Source: Hypericum androsaemum
Taxonomy: Eukaryota > Streptophyta > Magnoliopsida > Malpighiales > Hypericaceae
DNA: 64,000 bases
Assembly (NCBI GenBank): GCA_963995505.1
Contig: OZ023197.1
Coordinates: 727,001 to 791,000 of the forward strand
Direction of reading: 5' to 3'
This document shows, in pieces, positions 22,408 through 35,005 of the stretch (its first letter is position 1; every line of letters starts with the position of its first letter). The notes under the pieces are model-generated. The model made no database searches, was not told the DNA's origin, and saw only the letters and a program-made list of their open reading frames with translations. The translations under genes were made by a program, and so were the position numbers.

Positions 22408-23319
22408 TGTTGTTGTCGGAGGTTGGTGTACTTGACTAGGATCTACGGCAGTCGAGGCAAGTGTTGGACACTTTCTCTGTAAGACGAGATTGCCCTGTAT
22501 ATTTTAGTGCGGTACGGGCTACGGCAATCGTCTCTAAGATACAACGACTGTTCGGACGTTTTCAAGAACGTTGCACACGTATCTCGAAACTTTCGAGCGA
22601 ACCCTTATATACCCAGAACTTTCAGACTCTTTGTAAGTGAAGAACGGGGGAGAGAAGAAGACAACAATGCTACGAAATGCACTCTGTTGCTGGGATAGAT
22701 TGAATGGCAAGGGGGCAGGCCTATTTATAGGCTGGAGGAGGCAGGAAAGCAGCCACCCCGAAGAGACGCGTCCGTTCGGCCAGCAGGCTGGCTGGCTGCG
22801 CTCGTGGCCCTTCGGTGGCTTCCGGATCTTTCCAGGTGCGCCCAGCCTGTGCTGGCACCCTTTCGCGAGGGATCTCGCAACTCTTCGGCCTTCTGGAAGT
22901 CTCCTGGACATTCCAGCCCTTCGTGCCTCTTCGGTGGCCATCCTGAAAGGTGCTCGCAGTTCCTCGTCACTTCGGTAGCTGCGCAGCTTTCTCTGGACCA
23001 CGTGCGAAGAGCCAAGTGCGCCACAGAGCGCCCATTACGACCTGCGTCCAATGCGCCATGCATACAATGCGTACACGCACGGGCGCGGGCGCGTGCTCGT
23101 GCTCGGACGGTGTTTTGCACCGTCCTCGCAGCTAGCGGTGGGTCAGCCTTTGGGTAGTCAATCAAATTGAAAGGTAAGGAGAGGAATTCCTTATAAACAA
23201 GGAAATCCTCCTTGCTCTATTCAATGTGGTACACAACCACTCCTTAACTTGACTTTGGGCCTTCTACTTGGGCCTTTCCAATTTGGGCCAAATGCATTAA
23301 ATATGCATTCAACCCAACA
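22408..23319 (-). repeat. 5' LTR of Copia-1 (912 bp)
   Basis: The LTR is unusually GC-rich from 22740 to 23130 and includes gcgcgggcgcgtgctcgtgctcg simple repeats. On the minus strand the gag start lies 29 bp downstream of the LTR boundary. Confidence 0.92.
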
Positions 23320-24466
23320 ACATTGATATTGGATACCAATTACATTAGAGGTGTGATTATTTAATATTATTAAGCAATTAACAAATCAGTTACTCACTAA
23401 AGAAGATAAAAAGTTGCAAGATAATGGGAAAATAAAAGAACCGGTGTAGGCCACCACTGGCGAGTAGCTGGAATGACAATGCCAGGTTGATATCACAGAC
23501 GTCTGGCACGAAATTGTTGAATCTCATCAACCATTTGCCATTCCTTGACGGGACTCGAATTTGCTCAATAAGATAACATCCTAGTTGTTCGGATGAACGC
23601 AAAGCATTTAGTAGAAGGCGTCACCTTGGTGGAGGAAACTTGGAGCAGTATCTGAGATGTTGCGGCTTAGAATAACCCTCCTTTCAAAACACCATGACGC
23701 ATGATGATCATCTTCATATCTCTTTTCTTTTAACTTCCAGATAGACACCTCACATTTTGTTATGTCTTCCGATATAGCCATCAAGAGAAGCGACCCTTGC
23801 GATTCTGCCAACTGAAATCTCCAAAGGACAATGGGACTCAGATTTATGTTCAAGCTATGAAAATAGAAGCACAGTTTGTCGGTTGTTGTAACAAATGGGT
23901 CGTAAACAACAACCTTGCCGCCAAGGTTGTACCACCAGAGCTCCCCATTGTGAGCCACCACATTGCTATCGCATCTGTAATCATTTCCGAGACTTGTCTG
24001 TAAACTCCATTGCCTTGTCTCGAAACAATATGTCTCAACACTATAATGCTTGTAACGAGAATTTATAACGCAAACAACTCTATATCGATAGTTGGCGTTG
24101 AGACCTAATTGTCCCTGAGTATGGGAAGGTTCACAAAAAAAACCCACACGACGAATCTGATACGGAGAGAACTCGTAAGTTCCACACGTGGGAAGCTCAA
24201 TATTTTCCTTGGTGAAAGGGTGTTCGGTGCACACCAACAAATCGTTAAATGTGCTCTCAATTTGATAGCCTCTTCGTGGCAAGAGGCTATCTGGTAGACC
24301 TTGAGAAGTTGCAAAGAACAAGAAAAGTTGATCCTCGGCGTTGGAGTAATTATTCTTCTCCCGGTGGTGATCAATGAAGTGACTGATGAAATATTTGTGG
24401 GAGATTAAAGAGTTCCGCTGATTTTGGCGAGGGAAAATGGACAGAGAATTTACATTCATATGTAGT

Positions 24467-25060
24467 TGTTGCTGATAAATTGTGGTAGAACATCGGAAAC
24501 GATCTTTAGAACTAATACAGAGTGGTCGTCCCAAGAGCGATTCGAACGAATAGGTCAAGATGGAAAAAATATGGGAAAAGAAAAGAAAAGAGAAGAAGTA
24601 GATTAGATTTGGTAGAAGAGAAAAGAATTAGTGAAAGAGCAAGAACTTTATTGAAAATATGGGAAAGAGGGGGAAGGAAAAAATATAAAGATAAAAACTA
24701 AGAAGCTAAGTTGATAATTGATGTGTTATTTTGTGGGTATCCTTCTTCTATGCCTCAGATCTTATTATATAGAAAAACCTAGTCTCAGCACAATACAAAA
24801 ACCCTAGGCCGTGTTCAATATAGGAGAACCCAACATAGCCCTGGCCTAATAAGGAAAATACAAATTACCAAAATTTATAACCCAATTTTTGCCCCTTTCT
24901 GTGCCGAATTTGGAAAGGTGATAAACTATAAAATTGTAGGTCTCTGTCTTCTCTTTCTGTGACTTTTGAAATCACGTCAATCTGATATTTGAGCCGAAAG
25001 TTACAACCTTTTTACCAAAATAGGTTCAGCAGATCTGCGAATTAATTTTTCGCTCCAACA
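24467..25060 (-). repeat. 3' LTR of the LARD-like element
   Basis: 594 bp, closely matching 34417-35005. It includes the phrases aaacgatctttagaa and cgattcgaacgaataggt. Its outer end carries the target duplication GTAGT. Confidence 0.92.
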
Positions 25061-25347
25061 ACACCCCCCACACGTCAATGTTTTGACGCTAGGAAAAGCG
25101 TTGACGTGTATCTGCCCTTAAACACGCGATAAATTAACTTCACTCCATATATAACTGGCTAAGACAAGACCTTAAATATATAAAAAATGTACCATCAAAC
25201 TGGTCGAGACTTAGCCATCGTCGGCATGCAGATAATTACCTATTCAATAATAGACTTTTACGGCAGAGTAGGAGCCTTCCGTGCTTCAACAACATACTTT
25301 CACGGCTGAGTAGGAGTCTTTTGTGCTTCATTGGAATGACCATATAA

Positions 25348-25662
25348 CTAATTTTGAAGATCCCTAAGTATTTGCTTTTGTTTCTGGATTTTCTGCTCCA
25401 ACCTTCTTCGTTGAGTCTTCGTGAGAGTCGGTCGATGAGACTTCGGACACTTGTCCCCCGAGTGTGGGTTCGGCTTTCTTGGCATCTCCTTATGCACAGG
25501 CTTTATATGATAACTTGGAGACCTTGTAGGCCGATCACTCCTTGTAGGTCTTATCTCACATGGTTCTTTCTTGGACACCGAAAGTTCTTCCTTGGGTACC
25601 CAAACCTTGAAGGGCTTCTTTCTCTGGAGAACTCCTTGCTCGGTCGCTAATCGAGTGACCAC
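25348..25662 (-). pseudogene. Gag-like fragment of the LARD-like element
   Basis: The open stretch has no ATG at its head. It contains KPFKVWVPKEELS, SYHIKPVHKEMPRKPNPHS, and a basic tail (HRPTLTKTQRRRLEQKIQKQ). The KVWVPK and HRPTLTKTQRRR words recur in gag-like products of plant non-autonomous retroelements as I recall them. It was probably continuous with the sequence now on the far side of the nested element. Confidence 0.6.
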
Positions 25663-25779
25663 ATCCCTCTTAACCCATGTGTACTCAGGCTACCTTTTTC
25701 TGTTGCTGGCCAATTTTGACCGTGTGACTTAAGGATACTTTCTGTAATTTAAAATCTTTAACAGTCGAGGTTGAACTAA

Positions 25780-27336
25780 TGACGTACGCAAATTTGATAA
25801 GCAATTAAACGCACAATCAAATAGTATAGTGAGTAAATAGGGTTTCGAACTGAGGGTTGAACACAAAATCAATGCAAATAATTATGTGAAGCGGGAAAAT
25901 TAAAAGATTGTAAAGTAAATAAAACTAGATCGGAAACGCAAATAAAAGACGAGTTGTAAATCAATGGAGATAAACGAGCACAATACCCTTATGGACTACC
26001 CATCTATGTCGAGACTATGGTTTTTATGAAGTTCTAACTAGTACCCGGAGTGGTCTAATGCATCTCTCTAACGCTTCCGCTCATTAGGATGACAAAACTA
26101 AGCTAGAGTAGTTCATGATTACTAATCAACGCTCCCGCACATTAATTAGACCAAGAACTAAACTAAACTCAATTATGAAGTTAACTCATATCGGGTTATC
26201 CCTTAGTATCAAGATTCCTCATTAATACCTTAAGACATGTCAATTGACTCTTCCGTTGATTCTAATGCCTTCCGGTCTATTATTATCAACTAAACATCAT
26301 AATCTAAGTAATCAATTTAGATTAAGTATTAAGATCGTCAATTGACAACTACTACGAAAGATAATCAAACCATAGCTAACATAGACGAGTAATCACATAA
26401 TTAGGGCATCGCACTCACAAGAGAACTACTCGCTAAGCATGTTAACAAAGCATAATAGATTAATAAAAAATATGATAGCGATTAACATAAAGGTAGAGAT
26501 AGAGAAAGCTTAGTCGTGATAATCAAGCTTTGCCAATCCTTTCCCCGTGCTAACTGCAATCGCCCCTTTATTAAGCTCTAAAGGCTGTTCTCAATTCTCC
26601 AAGTAGTCACGTCCCCCGTGAATTGTCTCCTAAGGCTTATATATAGCCACGAATCTAATACAAAATTAGGAAAACCTAGAGGAGGTTAATCTAAATTAGA
26701 AGTTTAACTAGCCAAATAATAATATATTTATGTTATTTGGCCCGTAACAGAGTCGAATAAATAGGAAACAAATCAAATTCCTAGCAAATTAGAAAGTCTG
26801 GAAAGTCTCTGTTTCGGACAACTGGCGGCCGCTAATGAACTTGCGGCCGCTAGTTGGGTCTTCAATAAATATTCTGGGTCCCCTTACTAGCGGTCGCTAG
26901 TTCATTAGTGATGGGGAGGCCTTCCACGTTCACTGGCGGCCGCTAGTTAACTCCCCGTCGCTAGTTGGGCTGCACAGCTTCATCGAATCTTCGTATTTTC
27001 TATTTTTGTCCCTCTTCTGCTCCGAATTTGGCTTCGACTATAATAGAAGAAATGTAGATCTTTCTTCAAGCTTTCCAACGGTATCTTATTTGATACAATC
27101 GAATACTCGAGCATAAAGTTATGACTCTTGAAATATGGTCTCTCGAAATTACCCCTCCAACAACCTTCATTGAGCTCTAATTTCCTACAAAATATGACAA
27201 TGGGTAGAAATCCATTCCCGAACATAAATATACTAAATCGATCATAAGGCTTAACATGACATGATGAATATAACTCAAAACATGACTAAATACGCGCGAA
27301 ACATATGACAAAACATGAGCGTTTACACACTCATCA
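25780..27336 (-). repeat. 3' LTR of the gag-protease element (1557 bp)
   Basis: Nearly identical to 31537-33018 except for about 75 extra bp around 26060-26140, which the other LTR lost between two attaa-type words. It carries a cluster of gcggccgctagt palindromes at 26824-26970. Confidence 0.93.
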
Positions 27337-29130
27337 CACCCCCACACTTATTTCCTTGCTTGTCCTCAAATAAGGCGCATCAGACACACACCCAAACTTT
27401 CAAACTCTTATTAAAACTCCACCCTACAACCAAGTAGTTCACTTAACTGAGCACAAGGAGTAAGAACGTGTAGACACTGCATCCATGATAGTTTAACCCA
27501 ATTTTCGCACTTAGTAGATTACACTAGAAGGTTGACCACTCAGAGGTTCAAAAATTTAAGCTCACATATATGAGTAGTCAACTACCAATTACTCGCGTAC
27601 ATGTCCGAGATCTCAAAGTTTCATACGTCTCACTCAGTGGTGCCTCGATAAATGTGGGGCTCATGATCAAGGGGACTTTTCATTGGGTTGTAATGGGGTT
27701 AAGGTCAGGTGAGGATAATATATGTGGGAGGTAGCTAAACCACCCGGTCGAGGAGCTCACAAAAATGTTCTAGCTCTCGTCTACTCTAAATACCTCACAC
27801 TTTATCTAATACACACTCATTCCAAGATTACACCCAAATCCTATTGACCACTTAGCTCGAGCCGTGCCATTTATTCACTTTCCAACCTCTTTCCAAACTT
27901 TCCACTTTCCATTATTAAACATTTGTTCTATTTCTAACTTTCACATTCTCTTTTTATCACTTTTTCACTTTTTTCTTTCTTCTTTTCCTTCACTTTTCTT
28001 TTACTTTTTTTTCTTTCTTTTTTGCTTTTTTTTCCTTTTATTTTTCACAACCTTCCTTAATCACATGAAATTCATCACATTACACATCAAAGGCAACTAG
28101 TCTCGGCTTCTTTGTTGGCCTCATTTCTACCCATTTCTCCTATTGTTCATTCCCGAGCTATTCTACCAAATGAACCCTTACAATAATACCCCAAAGATTA
28201 AGACCTAATGCATCCTCGGACCAAAGTGATCAAAGGTGGCTAAGATTGTGGATATAGGGCTTACATATTGGCTTACATATAATATTTCAAGGAAAAAGGT
28301 TTAAGCTCAACGTGTATAAACAAGGGATATACAGGGTTTTCAGCTCTAAGGCTCTAGGCTCAAAATCAAAGATGGCCCCCGTCCTCTTATTTACACCCAC
28401 ACCACCAAAACAGTACCAAGTGATGGCATGAAACCCGATGACTGGAGCAATGTAGGCACCTCATGCTATATAGAGACGGTTGTCTCCTCCTTCGGCTCTA
28501 AAATCTCACAAGGTCACTCATCAATGCCGCTAGTATAATCTATCAAGTGCAACCACTAACCTAAACAACCAAGGGTGTTGTTCCTACACGTCTCTACTCA
28601 TCGTACTCAAACTTGATTCCTAACAAGGTATGGGATTTAACTGCTAACAAAAGTTCAAAAATTCAAGGGGGAGATTCATCATTTGCTTTAAATACACCAC
28701 TTCAATCACAAACACAATCCTAAATCTAGACCCCATCACATATGCCAAACCAAAACGAAACCGCACGTTGACCCCCCCACACTTATTGAACACATTGTCC
28801 TCAATGTAGGGCAAAGACACCAACAACATCACACACACGAACATGAACATTACGAGGCACAAAACAGACACATAACATAGAGGAACAGAGGAAAGGACAG
28901 GTACTGCCCTGTCAAGTGATAGGAGGCAGTGGGGAAGGTTGGTGGTGTTTTGCTCTAATTGTCTTTGCGCAACAAAGTTTGTGTATGGACTGGCGAGCTC
29001 CATTGAAATCTAGTTTGCTCTTATCTAAACCTCCTGCTGGGACCATTAAAATACTAAATTGAAATAACATTACTGAAGCAAATAAAAAAATAAAGAAAAC
29101 TTAAATACTAAACGTGCTAATTTAGAGTCG
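27337..29130 (-). other. Non-coding 3' interior of the gag-protease element
   Basis: 1.8 kb without a convincing protein. It includes a long pyrimidine tract at 27880-28060 (purine on the coding strand) and a short frame at 28644-29003 with no recognised domain. Autonomous relatives would carry reverse transcriptase, RNase H and integrase here. Confidence 0.6.
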
Positions 29131-31422
29131 TTAGCTTGACTTTGTTACTCCCTGTGGTGGATGGAAGCGCTTATCGGTTACTTGAAACTCTATGTCATCT
29201 GGGCCTATGCGAAGAAGTAGCTTGCCATTGTGAACATCTACCATTGCATGACACGTGTTGAGGAATGGACGTCCTAGAATTAATGGACAACTTGCATCTA
29301 CAACGTAGTCCAGCACTACAAAGTCTACGGGTATAAGAGACTTGTCGACTTTGATTAGCACATCTTCCACAATTCCATGTGGTTTCTTCTTAGTGTGATC
29401 TGCAAGCTCTATCATCATAGATGTAGGTTTGATATCTCCTAAATTGAGTTTTCTGAAAGTAGCCGAAGGCATAAGATTAATATTGGCACCCAAATCACAT
29501 AAATAATGTGGAAACTGAACACCGTCAATAGTACAAGGAATAGTGAAACTCCCTGGATCTTTTAGTTTTGGCGGTATGTCATTTTCTATCAAAGGGGTCA
29601 TCTTGCCATCATTCTGCCTCTTCTTCCTCGCGATGATCTCCTTCAAAAACTCAGCATATTGTGGCCTTTTATCTAACATCTCCAAGAAAGAGATATGGCT
29701 TTGAATTTCTTCCATTGTCTCTATGAATTCAAGGGCCGTCTCATTGATCACTGCTGCTTTCTTGACTTGTTGAGGTGATGGTGGAGGAACATAAGAATCC
29801 TCTTGTTCACTGATATAAACTGGTGGTTCCTTCTTTTCAGTAACTACCTCCTCCACTATGGCTGGCTTAATTTGTTCAGCATATTCTTTTGAAGAGGATT
29901 TGTTCTCAAGTGGTGGCTTTCTCCGGAGTCTTTGCGGGAATGGAGGTGGAGGGACATAAGGTGGTGGAGGAATATATGGTTCATCATCCTCGTCCACACT
30001 CCTCACTGTGATGGCCATCACCTGTCCTCGCGGGTTCGACTCGGTGTTGCTGGGTAGAGCACATATTTCCCTTTGAGTGTTTACTGCAGCCAAATTTCCA
30101 AGTTCGATCTCCATCTTCTTGAGTTGCGTGGCTTGCCCCTTTAGGTATGTCTCAAACTCTTGCTGACGTGCTTCACAACGATCCAGCCGCTGCACAGTTA
30201 TACTTTGTTATTGGATGGACTGCTGGACTACTCCCACTAACTTATCGATCTTGTCACCCATTTCTTTGACTTGCTCGCCCAAATATGGTTTCCTGGAGTC
30301 TTGCTGGGCGCTAGTGTTGTGTGCTTGCTGACCAAATCGAGAGAAATTTGGCTGAGCATTAGCTTGTTGTGAGTAGCCCATTCCTGGTGGTGTTCTATCA
30401 GCAATGGCCTGGATCTCTTCCAACATTGGACAGTCAGTTATGGGATGTGCCCCTTTGCAAAGCTGACAAGTATCTTGCACCACAGCTGCCTGTTCCTTGT
30501 CCTTGGTCAACTTATCAAGTCTTTTGGTAAGTACTTCTATTTGAGCTTCGAGCTTCATGTTGGCATTTACTTCGAGTACTCCTCGGGCCGCTTCCTTACA
30601 TGGTTGCCTAGCACATTCTTTTGGCCACATATCATTGACTTCAGTCATTTCCTCCATTAAGTGAGCAGCCTCATCAACAGTCTTCCTCAAGAACACCCCT
30701 TGAGAGGAGGCATCAATATGATCACGGGATGGGCCATCTAACCCGTTGTAGAAGATTTTCATGAGGTTGTCTTGAGTTATACCATGCTGAGGGAAGGCAC
30801 TTTGGAGATCCGTGAACCGTTCCCAAGCTTCATAGATGCTCTCCCCATCTCCTTGGATAAACGTGTTGATTTCTTGCAAGAGTTTGGCTGACTTGGCCAT
30901 AGAAAAGAACTTTCGGAGGAAAGCATGGGCCAGATCATTCCAACTCTGAATCGTCTCTCCTTTCAACTTGTTGTACCAAACACGAGCTCTATCTTTCAAA
31001 GAAAAGTGAAAGAGGTGCAACTTCAAGATGTCATCATCGATATTTTGGAATTTCATGATGTTGCAGATATCTTCAAATCGAGATAGATGGTCTTGAGGAT
31101 CTTCGCTTGGCAAGCCGCCAAATTGGACCGAGTTTTGCAGTAGTCCGACAATCGCTGCTGGAATCTGGAAAGAGTGGGGACCTACAGGTGGTTGTTGTAG
31201 ACCATTAGGGTTCCCATTCCATGTAGGAACAGATGATTCCAACAGCGTCCTTCTTCGCGGAGCGTCCCCTACAGCTTGGAGCACTCCGTCTTCCTGATTT
31301 TGTGCCATTGCTCTCGCTTGGCCCCTCTTTTCACGCCTAATTATCCTTTCGAGTACTCCGATGTCAACCTCAAGCACAGTGTTTGTGTCAAGGTCTAGTC
31401 CTTCACTCTGGGTTCTTGGCAT
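29131..31422 (-). pseudogene. Gag and aspartic protease of the nested element, separated by one in-frame stop
   Basis: The first part (31422-30208, 404 aa) is a retrotransposon gag: MPRTQSEGLDLDTN start, HFSLKDRARVWYNKLKGETI, FYNGLDGPSRDHIDA and a CX2C-type knuckle (CQLCKGAHPITDC, lacking GH spacing). The second part lies in the same frame after one TAA and carries a retropepsin-like domain: FTIPCTIDGVQFPHYLCDLG with catalytic Asp in the DLGANINLMP motif, then CPLILGRPFLNT. A proline-rich linker (PPPPYVPPPPFP) joins the halves. The gag domain packages the RNA and the protease matures it. Apart from the single stop both halves are open, suggesting recent activity or programmed read-through. 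Confidence 0.88.
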
Positions 31423-31536
31423 GCACTAGAGAATCTTGAAAAAGAAATCACACAAAATCAACAAATTTGCCACACAAAACCAATTGCTATTGAGTTTATT
31501 TCCTAAAATCTCAGTACCGTGTCGACGGCGCCAATT

Positions 31537-33018
31537 TGACGTACGCAAATTTGATAAGCAATTAAACGCACAATCAAATAGTATAGTGAGTAAATAAGGT
31601 TTCGAACTGAGGGTTGAACACAAAATTAATGCAAATACTTATGTGAAGTGGGAAAATTAAAAGATTGTAAAGTAAATAAAACTAGATTAGAAACGCAAAT
31701 AAAAGACGAGTTGTAAATCAATGGAGATAAACGAGCACAATACCCTTATGGACTACCCATCTATGTCGAGACTATAGTTTTTATGAAGTTCTAACTAGTA
31801 CCTGGAGTGTTCTAATGCAGCTCATTAATTAGACCAAGAACTAAACTAAACTCAATTATGAAGTTAACTCCTATCGGGTTATCCCTTAGTATCAAGATTC
31901 CTCATTAATACCTTAAGACATGTCAATTGACTCTTCCATTGATTCTAATGCCTTCCGGTCCATTATTATCAACTAAATATCATAATCTAAGTGATCAATT
32001 TAGATTAAGTATTAAGATCATCAATTGACAACTACTACGAAAGATAATCAAACCATAGCTAACATAGACGAGTAATCACATAATTAGGGCATCGCACTCA
32101 CAAGAGAACTACTCGCTAAGCATGTTAACAAAGCATAATAGATTAATAAAAAATATGATAGCAATTAACATAAAGGTAGAGATAGAGAAAGCTTAGTCGT
32201 GATGATCAAGCTTTGCCAATCCTTTCCCCGTGCTAACTACAATCGCCCCTTTATTAAGATCTAAAGGCTGTTCTCAATTCTCCAAGTAGTCACGTCCCCC
32301 GTGAATTGTCTCCTAAGGCTTATATATAGCCACAAATCTAATACAAAATTAGGAAAACCTAGAGGAGGTTAATCTAAATTAGAAGTTTAACTAGCCAAAT
32401 AATAATATATTTATGTTATTTGGCCCGTAACAGAGTCGAATAAATAGGAAACAAATCAAATTTCTAGCAAATTAGAAAGTCTGGAAAGTCTCAGTTTCGG
32501 ACAACTGGCGGCCGCTAATGAACTTGCGGCCGCTAGTTGGATCTTCAATAAATATTCTGGGACCCTTACTAGCGGTTGCTAGTTCATTAGTGATGGGGAG
32601 GCCTTCCACGTTCACTGGCGGCCGCTAGTTAACTCCCCGTCGCTAGTTGGGCTGCATAGCTTCATCGAATCTTCGTATTTTCTATTTTTTTCCCTCTAAT
32701 GCTCCGAATTTAGTTTCGACTATAAAATACGAAATGTAGATCTTTCTTCAAGCTTTCCAACGGTATCTTATTTGATATAATCGGACACTCGAGCTCAAAG
32801 TTATGACTCTTTCAATATAGTCTCTCGAAATCACCCCTCCAACAACCTTCATTGAGCTCCAATTTCCTACAAAATATGACAATGGGTAGAAATCCATTCC
32901 CGAACATAAATATACTAAATCGATCATAAGGCTTAACATGACATGATGAATATAACTCAAAATATGACTAAACACGCACGAAACATATGATAAAACATGA
33001 GCGTTTCAACACTCATCA
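31537..33018 (-). repeat. 5' LTR of the gag-protease element (1482 bp)
   Basis: Matches 25780-27336 and shares the gcggccgctagt cluster (32505-32650). The adjacent interior phrase ttggcgccgtcg on the minus strand resembles the primer binding site of many plant Gypsy elements. Confidence 0.93.
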
Positions 33019-33207
33019 ACTAACACGTTAGGTTGTTGCTTCCTCGTACTCTTTTTTGGGTGAGGAGGAGTTGAAGATTTGGCTTTATCATCCTTCACCT
33101 TCTTTGTCATGTGCACGTCTTACCCCCCGGCCGGGATAATGTTGGCAGATGTAGAACCTTCGACTACAATGCTGCAATGTTCCTCATGCCCCCCCCCCCG
33201 GGTGAGA

Positions 33208-33744
33208 TTAAATTTTGACTGATACTCTGACTGTACTTGCCCCTATGTCTTTCAGTTGAGTTTGGATAGAATTGGGCAAGCGACGGTGGCTCACTGCAGG
33301 TGGAACGAAGGGTGACTCGGATCTCCGCAACAGATGACTCGGCGGAGGCCCTGAAATTCCCTTTGCTAGTGAAGGCCCAAAGATTCTCTTAGCTGGCAGA
33401 GCTCCTAGGATGCCTTTCGTATTTGATACAGCACTTAGAGTTGTCTTGGTTGTCGATATAACTTGTGTCGGGAATAACTCTTCCTTTTTCTCGAATGTGG
33501 GTCTTGCAAGCTCGTTGGCTGTGGTGTCGGCCACCTGTTGACTTATCGTTTGTACAAGTTCTTGGACTGCGGGAAAAGAAGATTGTGTATATCCGGCCGA
33601 CTTATGTACGACTGTCTTAATACTTGTCTCAAAATTGTGAGATTCAGAAACTATTCGGTCTTCAACTTCGCGTACGCCGTTTGATACTTCCTCGGTTGCT
33701 GATGTAATCCTTGAAATCGCATTCTTTATGATCTTGTATCTCAT
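33208..33744 (-). pseudogene. Coiled-coil-like reading frame of the LARD-like element
   Basis: 178 aa from an ATG at 33744 to a stop at 33208. The first 90 residues are rich in charged and small residues with heptad-like spacing (SRITSATEEVSNGVREVEDR). The second half is basic and proline-rich. No enzyme motif is seen. It probably represents part of the gag-like product of the enclosing element; the frame at 25348-25662 would have followed it before the nested insertion. Confidence 0.5.
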
Positions 33745-34416
33745 TGCTCAAATTTCAGCAAACATCTCCTCCGTACATTTTGTATGTTCCTCCGTACGTT
33801 TCATATGTTCCTCCCGAATTTCTTGCTCATAATTACCATTGCTCCCTATAAATCTCTCAAAGCTCATCATGGTTGGGCAAAATAAATTGAAAATTTTGAA
33901 ACCAACTTACAAAATGACTAGTCTTTGGTATTATAGTTATAACTTCTTCGTCCGAATTCTGATTTAAGTTATCTTAAAGTTCCTAGAAAGCTGAGAGATA
34001 GATCTTCAATTTCTCCAGAAATAGGTACCTCCTAATTCGGCCAGAAAAGAGATCAAAATACCCTCCAAAGTTGACTGAATTTGTAATCAACTTACAGATC
34101 GACCAGTCTGTAGTATTTCGGTCGTATCTTTCTGGTACGAATTTTGATTTTTTGGCGTTCTTGGTATCCACAGAAAAAGGAAAGACCGTTCTTCAACTTT
34201 TATGATATAAAGTTCTTCAAACTCGGCCCAGAAAAGGACCGAAATACTCTCAAAAGTCGACTGACTCTGCTAGATGTCTTCTTTCAGCACAACTTTTGGC
34301 CGGTTTTATCCCTTTTGAGGAAGGACTCGAAACTGTATGTAGAAGCTCTTGTGCTTGGATGCAACAATCACTCTTCTCAGACACCCGCCTTAGTTCTACT
34401 GGGCGTGCCAAAATAA

Positions 34417-35005
34417 TATTGCTGATAAATTATGGTAGAACGTCGGAAACGATCTTTAGAATGGGTCCAGAGTAGTCGTCCAAATATCGATTCGAACGAA
34501 TAGGTAAAGATGGAAAAAATATGGGAAAAGAAAAGAGAAGAAGTAGATTAGATTTGGTAGAAGAGAAAAGAATTTGTAGAAGAGCAAGAACTTTATTAAA
34601 AATATGGGGGAGAGGGGAAAAGAAAAAACATAAAAATAAAAGCTAAGAAGCTAGGTTGATAATTGATGTGTTATTTTGTGGGTGTCCTTCTCATATGCCT
34701 CAGATCTCATTATATAGAAAAAACTAGCCTCAGCACAATACAAAAATCGTAGGCCGTGTTCCATATAGGAAAACCTAACATAGTCTCGCCCTAATAAGAA
34801 AAATACAAACTGCCAAAACTTATAACCCAATTTTTGTCTTTTTCTGTACCGAATTTAGAAAAGTGATAAACTACAAAGTTGTATATCTCTGTCTTTTCTT
34901 TATGTGACTTTTAGAATCACGTCAATCTGATACTTGAGCCAAAAGCTATAACCTTTTTACCAAAATAGGTTCAACAGATCCGCGAATTAATTTTCCGCTC
35001 CAACA
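34417..35005 (-). repeat. 5' LTR of the LARD-like element
   Basis: 589 bp, matching 24467-25060; its first bases read TATTGC instead of TGTTGC, a point change at the conserved TG end. Confidence 0.92.

Larger units (their letters stand above)
16644..23319 (-). mobile_element. Ty1/Copia LTR retrotransposon (element Copia-1)
   Basis: The 6676-bp element is bounded by LTRs that start TGTTGTTGTCGG and end CCCAACA, flanked by the near-identical 5-bp duplications GCATT (16639-16643) and ACATT (23320-23324). Coding runs on the minus strand in the order gag, protease, integrase, reverse transcriptase, RNase H, the Copia order. The left (3') LTR is about 148 bp shorter than the right one. No initiator-Met tRNA binding site lies next to the 5' LTR. 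The element sits in the 3' flank of the second F-box copy and is itself interrupted by a MITE. Confidence 0.93.
25780..33018 (-). mobile_element. Nested gag-protease LTR retrotransposon without reverse transcriptase (TR-GAG-like)
   Basis: The 7239-bp element starts TGACGTACGCAAATTTG, ends CACTCATCA and is flanked by a perfect 5-bp duplication ACTAA (25775-25779 and 33019-33023). Minus orientation follows from the coding strand, a tRNA-type binding site next to the right LTR (TTGGCGCCGTCG) and a polypurine tract next to the left LTR. It codes for an Athila/Gypsy-like gag and an aspartic protease only; about 1.8 kb between the protease and the 3' LTR is non-coding. Lack of reverse transcriptase and integrase makes it non-autonomous. 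Confidence 0.93.
24467..35005 (-). mobile_element. Non-autonomous LTR retrotransposon (LARD-like) inside the F-box pseudogene
   Basis: LTRs of about 590 bp (TGTTGCTGATAAA to GCTCCAACA) lie at both ends, flanked by GTAGT (24462-24466) and GTAGA (35006-35010). A G-rich polypurine tract next to the left LTR and the phrase TTTGGCACGCCCAGT next to the right LTR, both on the minus strand, set the orientation as minus. Leaving out the nested element at 25780-33018, the interior is about 2.1 kb with gag-like reading frames only; no protease, integrase or reverse transcriptase is seen. It would need enzymes from a relative to move. Confidence 0.88.

Noticed and set aside
22534..23165. Long frames on both strands
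   Set aside because: They fall in the GC-rich part of the 5' LTR of Copia-1, where few stops occur by chance.
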